From assembly GCF_900108315.1 (NCBI RefSeq), contig NZ_FNVB01000005.1:1-64000 (forward strand): DNA of 64,000 bases, given 5' to 3'. The position numbers were made by a program, and so were the translations under genes. Below the pieces are notes generated by a model that was not told the DNA's origin, made no database searches, and worked only from the letters and a program-made list of their open reading frames with translations. Within the stretch, counting starts at the first letter, position 1. The number at the start of each line of letters is the position of its first letter. This document shows positions 1-8,553 of this stretch, piece by piece. This DNA is from Saccharopolyspora kobensis. Its GTDB lineage: Bacteria; Actinomycetota; Actinomycetes; Mycobacteriales; Pseudonocardiaceae.

Positions 1-91
1 CCACACCCGAAAGTGCTTCAGCGTTCGACTTGCATGTGTTAAGCACGCCGCCAGCGTTCGTCCTGAGCCAGGATCAAACTCTCCAACAATG
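1..91 (-). rRNA. rrs: 16S ribosomal RNA, 5' end only
   Basis: The reverse complement of positions 61-84 reads as the near-universal 16S start (GAGAGTTTGATCCTGGCTC), followed by the conserved CAGGACGAACGCTGGCGGCG region and the start of variable region V1. The gene runs off the left edge of the window, so only about 90 bases are present. The mature 5' end is placed near 91 by analogy with other bacterial 16S genes and could be off by several bases. It is transcribed leftward, away from all protein genes in the window. Confidence 0.97.
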
Positions 92-757
92 CTGTTGAAC
101 AATCCCAGCAGACACTCAAACCATCAAAGGCGAGCGTCATACTCAAAGAAACCACCAACCAAAACAAACATCTGGTCGGGGGCATAAAAGAACACTAACC
201 AAAACAGTCCGCTGTTGAGTTCTCAAAGAACACACCCACACCATCACCCACGACCCGAATCAGGCCGCCAAGCTCCGGGGAGCATTTCCTCTGTTCGCTT
301 TCGTGTTTACCACACTAGACCATCCCGTTTTCCGGAGTCAAATCGGGGGGGCACTCTCGTTTCCCCGCATCCAATTCGTTATCTACCGGATTCGAAGCGG
401 TCTGTAGTTTTCAACACGTGCAAGCGTTTCGCATTTTCAAAGTCTTGCCGTTTCGGGCTCACCCACTCTACCACTCGTTCGTGGGAGCTTGGTTCGTGAC
501 CCCGCGCCAGGCCCGTTCCGGTTTTCCCGGCCCGTGTCGCTCTGACTCGTAGAACTTTACAGACCCCCGAACACCCCCTGAACACCACCCCCTCTTAAAG
601 GTCATCTCCGCAGGTCAGACCTGATCTTCAGGCCTCTGCGGCGAGGTCCTCCCGGAGTGCTGTTGATGTCCACGTTCGTGTGGTCCTGCTTCGTCACCGC
701 GATTCGTCCCGTGCGCGCGGGTAGCCTGCCAGGCGACCGTCAGAACGGGGGTACGCA
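92..757. other. rRNA leader and upstream promoter region, no protein gene
   Basis: This 666-base stretch is visibly less GC-rich than the rest of the window. It holds the rRNA leader (92-311), the promoter candidate at 312-341, and upstream sequence with AT patches that may be further rRNA promoters. A GC-rich imperfect inverted repeat (CCGCAG ... CTGCGG) lies near 609-642. The open frames here lack start-site signals and resemble no protein, so I treat the region as non-coding. Confidence 0.7.
312..341 (-). promoter_or_regulatory. Probable rrn operon promoter
   Basis: On the minus strand TTGACT (341-336) is followed by an 18-base spacer and TAGTGT (317-312), a good vegetative-sigma promoter pointing at the 16S gene about 220 bases downstream. 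Closer to the gene, around 205-228, the minus strand reads TTTGAGAACTCAACAG, a sequence commonly found in actinobacterial rRNA leaders. Further AT-containing promoter-like stretches lie upstream (about 380-440 and 550-560), so several tandem promoters are likely. The assignment rests on sequence pattern only. Confidence 0.6.
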
Positions 758-958
758 GTGGACTCGACGCCGATCTACACCGAGCTGCGAAAGACTCTGA
801 TGGACCCGGAGGACCGGAATTGGGGTCCGAGCTCTCCTCCGGAGTTCGCCGCTGCGCTGGCGGATCGGGTCGAGCGGCCCAAGGCCGAGTCGAAGAAGCC
901 GGCGCGCTCCGCTCCCGGTCAGCGCGCTCGCTCCCGACGGCACCGCGCCGAGGACTAG
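758..958 (+). CDS. Small conserved-type hypothetical protein
   Basis: This gene encodes 66 residues from a GTG start. The protein is acidic in the middle and ends in a basic Lys/Arg-rich tail (many R, K, S residues after residue 40), which could contact nucleic acid. No known domain is recognised. The stop overlaps the stop of the convergent ABC ATPase gene by three bases, which leaves no room for an intergenic terminator. The ribosome site is weak (GGGGG a few bases upstream). I call it a gene because codon choice keeps G or C in third positions and the N-terminus (DSTPIYTELRKTL) looks like ordered protein. Function is unknown. Confidence 0.6.
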   Translation: MDSTPIYTELRKTLMDPEDRNWGPSSPPEFAAALADRVERPKAESKKPARSAPGQRARSRRHRAED

Positions 959-2541
959 GCCAGCCGGCGTTCGCGCTGCCGCTCCGGGTCCGGCACCGGG
1001 ACCGCGGCCAGCAGGCGCTGCGTGTACTCGTGCTCCGGGTTCCCGAGGACCTGCGCCGTCTCCCCCTGCTCCACCACCTGGCCGCGCCGCATGACGGCCA
1101 CGCGGCGGGCGAGCATGTTCACCACCGCCAGGTCGTGGCTGATGAACAGGCAGCTGAAGTTCAGCCTGGCCTGCAGCGACTGGAACAGCTCCAGCACCGC
1201 GTCCTGCACCGAGACGTCCAGCGCGCTGGTCGGTTCGTCGGCGATCAGCAGTTCCGGTTCCAGCGCGAGGGCGCGGGCGATGCTGACGCGCTGCCGCTGA
1301 CCGCCGGAGAGCTCGTGCGGGTAGCGCTGGCGTCTGGACGCGCCCAGCTCCACCGCGTCCAGGAGTTCGTCCACCCGCTTGTCGAGCTCCCGGCCTCGCG
1401 CGACGCGGTGCAGGCGGAGCGGTTCGGCGATGCTGTCCGCGATGCTCATCCGGGGATCCAGGGACGAGCCCGGGTCCTGGAAGACGATGCCGATGTTGCG
1501 CCGCAGCGGGCGCAGTCGGCGGGCCGGCAGGCGGCTGATGTCCTGGCCGTTGAGCACGATCCGGCCCTCAGCCGGGGTCAGCAGGCGGGCCGCGCACTTG
1601 CCGACGGTGGACTTGCCGGAGCCCGACTCGCCGACCAGCGCGAGGACCTCGCCCCGGTCGACGCGCAGCGATACGCCGTCCACCGCGCGCTGGCCGCCGT
1701 AGGTTACGACCAGGTCCTCGACGACGAGCACCGGTTCGGCCGGTTCGGGCTCCGCGCTCTCCCCGATCTCCAGCCTGGGCACCGCGGCGAGCAGCGCTTC
1801 GGTGTACTCGTGCTGGGGCGCGCGGAACAGGTCGGCGGCAGCCGCCTCCTCGACCACCTCGCCGCGGTACATCACCACCACCCGGTCGGCGAGGTCGGCT
1901 ACGACGCCCATGTCGTGGGTGATCAGCAGGATCGTGGTGCCCAGCCGGTCGCGCAGGTCGCGCAGCAGGGCCAGGATCTCGGCCTGGACCGTCACGTCCA
2001 GCGCGGTGGTCGGCTCGTCGGCGATCAGCACCTTCGGCTCGCAGGCCAGCGCCATCGCGATCATCACGCGCTGCCGCTGACCGCCGGAGAGCTGGTGCGG
2101 GTAGTGCTTGAGCCGTCGCGCCGGTTCCGGGATGCCGACCAGGTCGAGCAGTTCCACGGCGCGCTCGCGGGCCTTCGCACTGGTCGTGCTGGTGTGCAGC
2201 CGGATCGCCTCGACGAGCTGCCAGCCGATGGTGAACACCGGGTTCAGCGAGGTCATCGGCTCCTGGAAGATCATCGCGATGTCCTTGCCGCGGACCCGGC
2301 GCAGTTCCTGCTCGCCGAGCTCGGCGCCGTCGAGCTCGATGCGCCCGGTGACCTCGGCGGTGCGCGGGAGCAGCCCCAGCGCGGACATCGCGGTCACGCT
2401 CTTGCCGGAGCCGGACTCGCCCACCACGGCCAGGATCTCGCCGGGTGCGACGCCGAAGCTGACCCCGCGCACCGCCTCGGCGGTGCCGTCCTCGGTGCGG
2501 AACCGAACCCGCAGGTCGGTGAAGGAAAGCACGTCGCTCAT
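955..2541 (-). CDS. Fused double ATPase of a peptide/nickel-type ABC importer
   Basis: This 528-residue cytoplasmic ATPase energises the importer encoded upstream. It carries two complete nucleotide-binding domains of the DppD/DppF (OppD/OppF) type in one chain. Each half has Walker A GESGSGKS, the signature LSGGQRQRV and Walker B LIADEPTxALD. Most relatives split these halves into two genes, although fused forms are known in actinobacteria. The start chosen is the ATG at 2541, preceded by AAGGGGA and overlapping the permease stop by four bases (ATGA). A longer frame to 2643 has no ribosome site. It is the last gene of a four-gene operon. The substrate cannot be read from the sequence; peptides are the default for this family. 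Confidence 0.93.
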   Translation of the reverse strand: MSDVLSFTDLRVRFRTEDGTAEAVRGVSFGVAPGEILAVVGESGSGKSVTAMSALGLLPRTAEVTGRIELDGAELGEQELRRVRGKDIAMIFQEPMTSLNPVFTIGWQLVEAIRLHTSTTSAKARERAVELLDLVGIPEPARRLKHYPHQLSGGQRQRVMIAMALACEPKVLIADEPTTALDVTVQAEILALLRDLRDRLGTTILLITHDMGVVADLADRVVVMYRGEVVEEAAAADLFRAPQHEYTEALLAAVPRLEIGESAEPEPAEPVLVVEDLVVTYGGQRAVDGVSLRVDRGEVLALVGESGSGKSTVGKCAARLLTPAEGRIVLNGQDISRLPARRLRPLRRNIGIVFQDPGSSLDPRMSIADSIAEPLRLHRVARGRELDKRVDELLDAVELGASRRQRYPHELSGGQRQRVSIARALALEPELLIADEPTSALDVSVQDAVLELFQSLQARLNFSCLFISHDLAVVNMLARRVAVMRRGQVVEQGETAQVLGNPEHEYTQRLLAAVPVPDPERQRERRLA

Positions 2542-3515
2542 CGGTTCCCCTTCGGGTCCAGGGCGTCCCGCAGGCCGTCGCCGAGCAGGTTGAAGCCGAG
2601 CGTGGCGAGCACCACCGCGATGCCGGGGAAGACCACCAGCCACGGGGCCTGCGTGAAGTAGGTCTGCGCGGACGAGAGCATCACGCCCAGCGACGGGGTG
2701 GGCGGCTGCACGCCGAGGCCGAGGAAGGACAGCAGCGCTTCGCCGATGATGGCCTGCGGAATCGCCACCGTGATCTGCACCAGCAGGGCGTTCACCGAGT
2801 TCGGCAGGATGTGCCGGAACATCGCCGTGGCACCGGACGCACCGGCCGCCACGCTGGCGGTCACGTAGTCCTCACCGGCCAGCCGCAGGGTTTCGCCCCG
2901 CACGACCCGGATCAGGTTCGGCACCTGGGACAGGCCGATCGCGATCGCCGCGTTCACCATCGAGGCGCCCATGACCGCGGCGAGCCCGACGGCCAGCACC
3001 AGGAACGGGAAGGCCAGCAGCGTGTCGGTGATGCGGGAGACCACGGAGTCGACGACACCGCGGTAGTACCCGGCGATCAGGCCCAGCGGCACCGCCACCA
3101 CGACGGCCAGCAGCACCGACAGCACGCCCACCACGATCGACGCGCGGACGCCGTAGAAGATGCGGGAGAGCTGGTCGCGGCCCAGTTCGTCGCTGCCCAG
3201 CGGCGCGGCCAGCGACGGCTGCTGCAGGACCTCGTCGAAGTTCACCGCGGCCGGATCGCTCGGTGCGATCAGCGGTGCGGCCAGCGCCACCAGCACGAAC
3301 AGCACCGACAGGACGAGGCCGACGACGCCGGTGCGGTGCCGCAGCAGGCGGCGCAGCACGCGGCGGGATGCTGCCCCGCCTCTCCGCGATTCACAGTGGT
3401 GGTTGCGTTCGGCAGTGACCTCGCGTTGCGGGGTTTCTTGTGGCTGGTTTACGTCACGTTCCCCTGGGGTGCGGTTGCGCAGGGCTCGGGTTGGTTCAGA
3501 GCCGGGATTACTCAT
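2538..3515 (-). CDS. ABC importer permease, DppC/OppC type
   Basis: This 325-residue inner-membrane permease is of the BPD_transp_1 family. After a roughly 50-residue polar N-terminal tail there is a first membrane helix (VVGLVLSVLFVLVALAAPLIA), the family segment LGSDELGRDQLSRIFYG, four or five further membrane helices and a C-terminal LGDGLRDALDPK motif. I chose the ATG at 3515 because GGAGGTG precedes it and it overlaps the stop of a mini-ORF by ATGA. The tail from 3515 to about 3375 matches an interspersed repeat also found at 16766-16900. A plausible ancestral start is the GTG at 3359, directly before VLRRLLRHRTG. The tail is therefore probably acquired repeat sequence, not part of the permease fold. 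Confidence 0.9.
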   Translation of the reverse strand: MSNPGSEPTRALRNRTPGERDVNQPQETPQREVTAERNHHCESRRGGAASRRVLRRLLRHRTGVVGLVLSVLFVLVALAAPLIAPSDPAAVNFDEVLQQPSLAAPLGSDELGRDQLSRIFYGVRASIVVGVLSVLLAVVVAVPLGLIAGYYRGVVDSVVSRITDTLLAFPFLVLAVGLAAVMGASMVNAAIAIGLSQVPNLIRVVRGETLRLAGEDYVTASVAAGASGATAMFRHILPNSVNALLVQITVAIPQAIIGEALLSFLGLGVQPPTPSLGVMLSSAQTYFTQAPWLVVFPGIAVVLATLGFNLLGDGLRDALDPKGNR

Positions 3516-3589
3516 GCGGACACCTCCGAACGCTCCCCTGATGTGCGGTTGCGCAAGGCTCGGGTTGGTGCAGGGCTGGGGTTGCTCAT
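3375..3589 (-). repeat. MIRU-like repeat, one and a half copies
   Basis: Positions 3589-3516 and 3515-3442 are two copies of a 74-base unit (ATGAG..AACCGCAC..CAGGGGA), and the second copy continues to about 3375. The extended second copy shares its order of motifs with 16766-16900: AACCAGCC, a GAAACC block, CCGAACGC, ACCACCAC and a final CGGAGAGGCGGG. Both extended copies begin at an ATG and stay open in the frame of the downstream gene. Confidence 0.75.
3512..3589 (-). CDS. 25-residue mini-ORF inserted between the two permease genes
   Basis: The reading frame starts with an ATG at 3589 that overlaps the upstream permease stop (ATGA) and ends with a TGA that overlaps the downstream permease ATG (ATGA). 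Both junctions carry GGAGGTG ribosome sites. The peptide begins MSNPSPAPTRALRNRT, nearly identical to the first residues of the following permease (MSNPGSEPTRALRNRT), so a 74-base unit is tandemly duplicated. This design preserves translational coupling through the operon and recalls mycobacterial MIRU elements. Whether the peptide itself has a function is unknown. Confidence 0.55.
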   Translation of the reverse strand: MSNPSPAPTRALRNRTSGERSEVSA

Positions 3590-4545
3590 GCCGCACCTCC
3601 GCTGACCCGGATTCGCGGGTCCACCACCGAATAGAGCAGGTCGACGAGCAGGTTCACCACGATGTAGCCGGCCGCGCTGATCAGCACCGCGGCCTGGATG
3701 ACCGGGTAGTCGCGGGTGAACACCGCATCGACCATCAATTTGCCGAAGCCCGGCAGCACGAAGATCTGCTCGGTGACCACCGCGCCGGAGATCAGCGTGC
3801 CGAGCTGCAGGCCGAGGATGGTCAGCACGGTGATCAGGCTGTTGCGCAGGCCGTGCACCGCCACCACCCGGAACTCCCCCGCGCCCTTGGCGCGCGCGGT
3901 GCGCACGTAGTCGGCGCTCAGGGCGTCCAGCATGGACGATCGCATCTGCCGCATCAGCACCGCGGCCAGCCCGCTGCCCAGCACGAACGCCGGCATGATG
4001 AGCCGTTCCAGGTTGCCCAGCGGGGATTCGGTGAACGGCACGAAGCCCGATGCGGGCAGCCAGCCGAGGCCGACCGCGAAGACCAGCACGCACATCAGGC
4101 CGAGCCAGAAGTTCGGGATGGACAGTCCGAACAGCGACACCCCGTTGCCCAGCCAGTCCAGCGGCCCGCCGCGGCGGACGGCCGCGATCACGCCGGTGGT
4201 CAGCCCGATCAGCGCGGCGAACAGCAGGCTCAGCAGGGCCAGTTCGAGGGTGACCGGGATCCGGCTGAGGATGATCTCGCCGATCGGCAAGCCGGTCTGG
4301 GCCGATTCGCCCAGGTCGCCCTGCAGGGCGCGGCCGATCCAGCTCAGGTACTGCACGTGGACCGGCTCGTCGAGCAGGTAGGTGCGGCGGACCTCCTCGA
4401 TCGCGGCGTCGTCGGCTTCGGCACCGGCCAGCGCGATGGCCGGGTCGCCGGGCAGCGCGCGCAGGCCCGCGAACACGACGAGCGAGACCAGCACCAGGGT
4501 CACCAGCGACTGCAGGACGCGGTTGAGCGCGTAGCTGCGCAGCAT
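3586..4545 (-). CDS. ABC importer permease, DppB/OppB type
   Basis: This 319-residue membrane permease starts MLRSYALNRVLQSLVTLVLVSL, the usual first helix of DppB-type subunits. It then shows the periplasmic segment with RALPGDPA, further helices, and the family loop near ADYVRTARAKGAGEFRV that docks on the ATPase. It pairs with the DppC-type subunit to form the transmembrane channel. The start ATG at 4545 lies one base beyond the stop of the binding-protein gene. The stop overlaps the mini-ORF ATG. Confidence 0.93.
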   Translation of the reverse strand: MLRSYALNRVLQSLVTLVLVSLVVFAGLRALPGDPAIALAGAEADDAAIEEVRRTYLLDEPVHVQYLSWIGRALQGDLGESAQTGLPIGEIILSRIPVTLELALLSLLFAALIGLTTGVIAAVRRGGPLDWLGNGVSLFGLSIPNFWLGLMCVLVFAVGLGWLPASGFVPFTESPLGNLERLIMPAFVLGSGLAAVLMRQMRSSMLDALSADYVRTARAKGAGEFRVVAVHGLRNSLITVLTILGLQLGTLISGAVVTEQIFVLPGFGKLMVDAVFTRDYPVIQAAVLISAAGYIVVNLLVDLLYSVVDPRIRVSGGAA

Positions 4546-4546
4546 C

Positions 4547-6160
4547 TCAACTCCCGGACTCGACGCGACCGGCGGTCTTCAGCCGCATGATCCCGTCGGG
4601 GTAGACCTCGACACCGGCCAGCTCGGCGGTGTGCGCGGTGTAGTACTGCTGGCGGTAGAGGTAGATCACGTTGTTGCGCTGCTGCAGCTGCTCGACGACC
4701 TGCTCGTAGAGCTCGCGGCGGCGGTCGGTGTTCTGCTCGGCGGCGGCCTGCTTGAGCAGCGCGTCGGTCTCCGGCGTCGAGAAGCCGCTGTAGTTCTGCG
4801 CCGCGCCTTGCGCGTGCATGCCGGTGATGTTGCCGTCCGGGTCGGGGCGGCCGGACCAGCCGATCAGGAAGGTCTGGAAGCGGCCCTTCTTGCCCGCGGA
4901 GATGGCGCTGGTGGACTCGCTCGGGCGGAGCACGACGTCGAACCCGGCCTCGGCGGCCATCGCCTGGATGACCTGGCCGACGCGGCTGGTCGTGGAGTCG
5001 TTGGTGAGCAGCAGCTCGACGCGCACCGGGGTGCGCGCGCCCGCTTCGGCGAGCAGCCGGCGGGCCCGGGCCACGTCGTGCGGCGGGCAGGCCTGCGTCG
5101 CGGGGGTGGCGAACTCGCTGGTCGGCGGGATCGGGCCGCAGGCAGGCTGGTAGAGGCCGTTGAAGGCGATGCGGTTGAGCGTTTCGCGGTCGATGGACAG
5201 CGACAGCGCTTCCCGCACCCTGGGGTCGTTGGCCAGCGGTCCGTCGACGTGGCCGGTCTTCCCGTCGACGTTGTTGGTGTTGACGGTGATGCCCATGTAC
5301 TGGATCGACGGCTGGTTGAGCAGCACCAGGTCCTGCTCGCGGGAGACCACCGGCACGTCCGGCGGGCCGACCTCCCAGACCACGTCGAACTCGCCGGAGC
5401 GCAGGTTGGCGATGCGGATGTTGTCGTCGGGGACCGCCTTGTAGACCAGCCGGTCCAGCCGCACCGCGTCGCGGTCGTAGTAGAACTCGCTGCGCTCCAG
5501 CACGATCCGGTCCTGGGCGATGCGCTCGACGAAGCGGAACGGGCCGACGCAGACCGGGTCGTCGGAGAAGTCCTCGCCGAGCTCGTCCAGCTTCGCCGGG
5601 GACATGATCATGCCCGCGCGGTCGGCGAGCACGGTGGGCAGCGGGGCGGACGGCTGCTTGAGCTTCAGCCGCACCGCGGTCGGATCCACGACCTCGACGG
5701 AGTCGATGGCGGTGAGCTCGGAGCGGCGGCCGGAGGACGGCAGTTCGCGGTGCCGGTCCAGGCTCTTCTTCACCGCTGCCGCGTCGAACGCGGTGCCGTC
5801 GTTGAACAGCACCCCGGTGCGCAGCGGGATGGTCAGCTCGCGCCCGTCCGGGGAGACGCGCGGGAGTTCGGTGGCGAGCTGCGGGACCGCGCGACCGGCC
5901 GGGTCGACGTCGTAGAGCTTCTCGCACATGCTGTTGAAGACCTGCCGCCCGGCCAGCGTGGTGGCCAGCGTCGGGTCCAGCTTGTCCGGCTCCTGGTCCA
6001 GCGCGATCACGGCTTCGCCGCCGCGCACCGTGGGTGCCTGCACCGAGGCGCGCAGCTGGCCGGCGGTCTGCTCGACGTCGACCAGCGGGCTGCACCCGGT
6101 CGCGCTCACCGCCAGGACCAGCAGTGCTGCCGGAGCACCACGTATCAACCGCGCCGTCAC
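4547..6160 (-). CDS. Peptide-type ABC importer substrate-binding lipoprotein
   Basis: This protein of about 537 residues belongs to the extracellular solute-binding protein family 5 (DppA/OppA). The N-terminus has a hydrophobic signal ending in the lipobox-like SATGC, so it should be lipid-anchored outside the membrane. The body has the expected markers (GGEAVIALDQEPDKLDPTLA; PLANDPRVREALSLSIDR). I chose the GTG at 6160, with GGGAGG four bases upstream, because it puts the signal peptide at the N-terminus; a frame to 6187 exists. It is the first gene of the operon, consistent with high expression of the binding protein. Ligand identity is not evident. Confidence 0.92.
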   Translation of the reverse strand: MTARLIRGAPAALLVLAVSATGCSPLVDVEQTAGQLRASVQAPTVRGGEAVIALDQEPDKLDPTLATTLAGRQVFNSMCEKLYDVDPAGRAVPQLATELPRVSPDGRELTIPLRTGVLFNDGTAFDAAAVKKSLDRHRELPSSGRRSELTAIDSVEVVDPTAVRLKLKQPSAPLPTVLADRAGMIMSPAKLDELGEDFSDDPVCVGPFRFVERIAQDRIVLERSEFYYDRDAVRLDRLVYKAVPDDNIRIANLRSGEFDVVWEVGPPDVPVVSREQDLVLLNQPSIQYMGITVNTNNVDGKTGHVDGPLANDPRVREALSLSIDRETLNRIAFNGLYQPACGPIPPTSEFATPATQACPPHDVARARRLLAEAGARTPVRVELLLTNDSTTSRVGQVIQAMAAEAGFDVVLRPSESTSAISAGKKGRFQTFLIGWSGRPDPDGNITGMHAQGAAQNYSGFSTPETDALLKQAAAEQNTDRRRELYEQVVEQLQQRNNVIYLYRQQYYTAHTAELAGVEVYPDGIMRLKTAGRVESGS

Positions 6161-6279
6161 CGGGCCTCCCGCCAGCAAGAGGAGCAAAACGCGAGAACCG
6201 TATTTGCCGGCGGCCGGCCGTGTCCACAGCCGTGATCATTCCGGCATCGGGCCGGAACCCGGTGCCGCCCGTGGTGGGG

Positions 6280-6741
6280 TCAGTCGACGGCGGAGGAGAA
6301 CAGCGGCAGCGAGACCGCGGAGGCCTGGGCCGGCTCCTTCTTCTCCGCAGCGGCGGCGTCGAAGCGCGGCGCGGATTCGACGATCTCGGGCTCGACGATC
6401 TCGGGCTCGACGGCCTCGGCCTGCGCCTCGGGCTGCTCGGTGGCCTTCTTGTGGTGCTCGCGGGTGCGCTGGGCGGCGCCGCGGATCTGCTCGGTCAGCT
6501 GCTTGTTGGCGAGGCGGGTCTGCTCCTCTTCGCGCTCCTGCTGACGGGTGGTGCGCGCCGGTTCCGGCTTGGGCTTGCGGGCCGCTTCGATGTAGCGGGT
6601 GAGCAGCGCGCGCAGCTCTTGGGCGTGTTCGTCGTTCAGGTCGATTTCGTACGTCACACCATCCAACGCGAAGGTAACGGTGTGGGTGGCTGGAGACCCG
6701 TCGATGTCGTCGACGAGTTCGACCTGAATCCGCTCGGCCAT
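6280..6741 (-). CDS. Lsr2-type dimerisation-domain protein lacking the DNA-binding domain
   Basis: This protein has 153 residues. Residues 1-60 (MAERIQVELVDDIDGSPA.. and ALDGVTYEIDLNDEHAQELR) match the N-terminal dimerisation domain of Lsr2. The usual C-terminal part with the RGR AT-hook-like motif is absent. In its place is a long charged, probably coiled or disordered tail rich in Glu, Gln, Lys and Ala with a repeated EPEIVEPEIVE block. The start ATG at 6741 has a weak AGGTG upstream. It is divergent from a full-length lsr2 at 7104. It could heterodimerise with Lsr2 and tune its silencing, but that is inference. Mycobacterial and streptomycete genomes often have more than one Lsr2-like gene. 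Confidence 0.85.
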   Translation of the reverse strand: MAERIQVELVDDIDGSPATHTVTFALDGVTYEIDLNDEHAQELRALLTRYIEAARKPKPEPARTTRQQEREEEQTRLANKQLTEQIRGAAQRTREHHKKATEQPEAQAEAVEPEIVEPEIVESAPRFDAAAAEKKEPAQASAVSLPLFSSAVD

Positions 6742-7103
6742 GATCACCTGTCTCGGGAACGTGCCCCGCCTCGATCCGCGACACTTGCAGGTAAGACTAC
6801 TGCGAGTCCCGCTCACGTTGTAGCACGTGACATCTCAGTTGTCTCGCATCCAACCATAGAACAGCGGACCCACCTGCCGATAACCGCCAGGTGGGTTGGT
6901 GTTGCCAGGCGTGCGAGCAGCGCGACGAACGGGAACGCACGGTAACCGGCGCCCGGTCTATCCGGAAAGTAATGCAGGGCACAGCGGAGAAAATTCCGGC
7001 GGCGGGTGGAACATTCTTCGCGCGATCGTTTATTGTTCGCTCGCTCTTCTCCGCACGCGCGGTGCGGAGAAGGAGGGGAATCGGACCGGAATCGAGGGTT
7101 ACC
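6742..7103. other. Divergent intergenic region between the two Lsr2-type genes
   Basis: This 362-base region separates the divergent starts. It contains a 9-base-pair hairpin (ACCCACCTG at 6868-6876 with CAGGTGGGT at 6888-6896) and an AT-leaning patch near 7005-7050 that may be promoter for the rightward lsr2. Autoregulation by Lsr2 at AT-rich sites is a reasonable idea, but no site can be proved from the sequence. No protein gene is supported. Confidence 0.5.
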
Positions 7104-7448
7104 GTGGCGCAGAAAGTCACCGTTCAGCTCGTCGACGATGTCGACGGCACACCAGCCGACACCACCGTCGAGTTCGCCTTGGACGGGGTGAGCTACGCAA
7201 TTGACCTGTCCTCGGACAATGCCTCGAAACTGCGCGACTCGCTCGCGTCTTTCGTGGCCAGCGCGCGGAAGACCGGCGGTCGCAAGCGGATCGCGACCAA
7301 GCCGGGCAAGCCGTCGAGCACCCCGACCACCGCGGACCGGGAACGCAACCAGGCCATTCGGGAATGGGCCCGGAATCAGGGCATGCAGGTTTCCGATCGG
7401 GGCCGCATTCCCGCCGAGGTCGTCGAGGCCTACGACAACGCTCAGTGA
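7104..7448 (+). CDS. lsr2: Lsr2 nucleoid-associated xenogeneic silencer
   Basis: This 114-residue H-NS-like bridging protein binds AT-rich DNA through the minor groove and silences foreign genes. The N-terminal dimerisation domain (VTVQLVDDVDGTPADTTVEF, ALDGVSYAIDLSSDNA) is followed by a basic linker. The C-terminal DNA-binding domain (IREWARNQGMQVSDRGRIP) contains the RGR core. I chose GTG 7104, with GAGGG upstream, because it matches the normal Lsr2 N-terminus and length (about 110 residues). The longer upstream frame is not needed. Confidence 0.96.
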   Translation: MAQKVTVQLVDDVDGTPADTTVEFALDGVSYAIDLSSDNASKLRDSLASFVASARKTGGRKRIATKPGKPSSTPTTADRERNQAIREWARNQGMQVSDRGRIPAEVVEAYDNAQ

Positions 7449-7455
7449 GCGCTGG

Positions 7456-7497
7456 CACGGACGGCCGGTATGCGGTCGGGGAAACCGGCCGTCCGTG
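7456..7497. terminator. Bidirectional hairpin terminator
   Basis: There is a perfect 14-base-pair stem, CACGGACGGCCGGT (7456-7469) with ACCGGCCGTCCGTG (7484-7497), and a 14-base loop. It lies just after the lsr2 stop and before the end of the convergent ribokinase gene. No U-tract follows, which is usual for high-GC actinobacteria. Confidence 0.75.
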
Positions 7498-7550
7498 AAA
7501 CCCGGGAATGACGCCTCGTAACCGGGCGATCGACCTTCGGTAATTGCGCC

Positions 7551-8462
7551 TTATCGACCGGCGAGGAAGTCGGCGATTTCCCGGCGGGTCGGCATCGAAC
7601 TGCTCGCTCCGTTGCGCTGCACCGACACCGCGGAACCGGCGGAGGCCGTGCGCATCGCCTCGGGCATGTCGGCGCCCTCGCCGAGCGCCGCGCTGAGCAC
7701 GCCGACGTAGGTGTCGCCCGCCGCCGTGGTGTCCACCGCCTCCACCGGGAAGCTCGGCACCTCCACCCGCGCGCCGTCCCGGCTGCCGTAGAGCGAGCCG
7801 CGCGCACCGAGCGTGATCACCACTTCCGGGACAAGTTCGAGCAGCTTCTGCAGCGCCCGGTCCGGGTCGTCGTGGCCGGCCAGGATCGCCGCCTCGTGCT
7901 CGTTGGGCACCAGCACGTCCACGTTCGACAGGATGTCCTCGGACAGCTCCGCGGCGGGTGCCGGCGTGAGCACCACGCGCACCCCGTTGCGCCGCCCGGC
8001 CGCCGCGGCCGCGGCCACGCCGGAGAACGGGATCTCCAGCTGCAGCAACAGGCTCTGCGCGCCGGCGATGAGCTCCTCGTCGCCGTCGACCAGCCCGTCG
8101 ACGGTGCCGTTGGCGGCGGGCACCACGACGATCGAGTTGCCGCCCTGGTCGTCCACCACGATGTGCGCGGTGCCGCTGCGGCCGGGCACCGCGCGCAGCC
8201 CTGCGATGTCCACATCGGACTCCTGCAGGACGCGGCGGATCTCCGAGCCGAACTCGTCCTCGCCGACCGCGCCGATCATGCGCACCGCCGCGCCCGCCTT
8301 CGCCGCGGCGAGCGCCTGGTTGGCGCCCTTCCCGCCCGGCACCGTGTGGAACTCCCGGCCCAGCACCGTCTCACCGCGCTTCGGGGCGGTGTCCGCGTAC
8401 GCCACCAGGTCCATGTTGCAGCTGCCGAATACGGCCACAGTCGTCGTCACGTGGTCCATCAT
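7551..8462 (-). CDS. rbsK: Ribokinase, PfkB family
   Basis: This 303-residue cytosolic sugar kinase is predicted to make ribose 5-phosphate from ribose and ATP. The N-terminal PfkB signature region PGGKGANQALAAAKAG and the C-terminal DTTAAGDTYVGVLSAAL (catalytic Asp in AAGD) are clear, and the length fits ribokinases. The start could be either of the two adjacent ATGs (8462 or 8459) or a GTG at 8450 (VTTTVAVFGSCN); none has a strong ribosome site. No ribose transporter is adjacent. Other PfkB sugar kinases are alternatives, but the CNMDLVAY start favours ribokinase. Confidence 0.88.
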   Translation of the reverse strand: MMDHVTTTVAVFGSCNMDLVAYADTAPKRGETVLGREFHTVPGGKGANQALAAAKAGAAVRMIGAVGEDEFGSEIRRVLQESDVDIAGLRAVPGRSGTAHIVVDDQGGNSIVVVPAANGTVDGLVDGDEELIAGAQSLLLQLEIPFSGVAAAAAAGRRNGVRVVLTPAPAAELSEDILSNVDVLVPNEHEAAILAGHDDPDRALQKLLELVPEVVITLGARGSLYGSRDGARVEVPSFPVEAVDTTAAGDTYVGVLSAALGEGADMPEAMRTASAGSAVSVQRNGASSSMPTRREIADFLAGR

Positions 8463-8553
8463 GGCTGATGAGGGACCCCGGATCGGCTGACGGGTCCGGG
8501 CGCCCGCGAGGACGTACCATGCCGACCAACCGGCGAGGAGAGGGCGAGACGCG

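Noticed and set aside
215-588. Short open frames in the rRNA leader region on both strands
   Set aside because: They overlap the rRNA promoter and leader and have no ribosome sites or protein-like composition.
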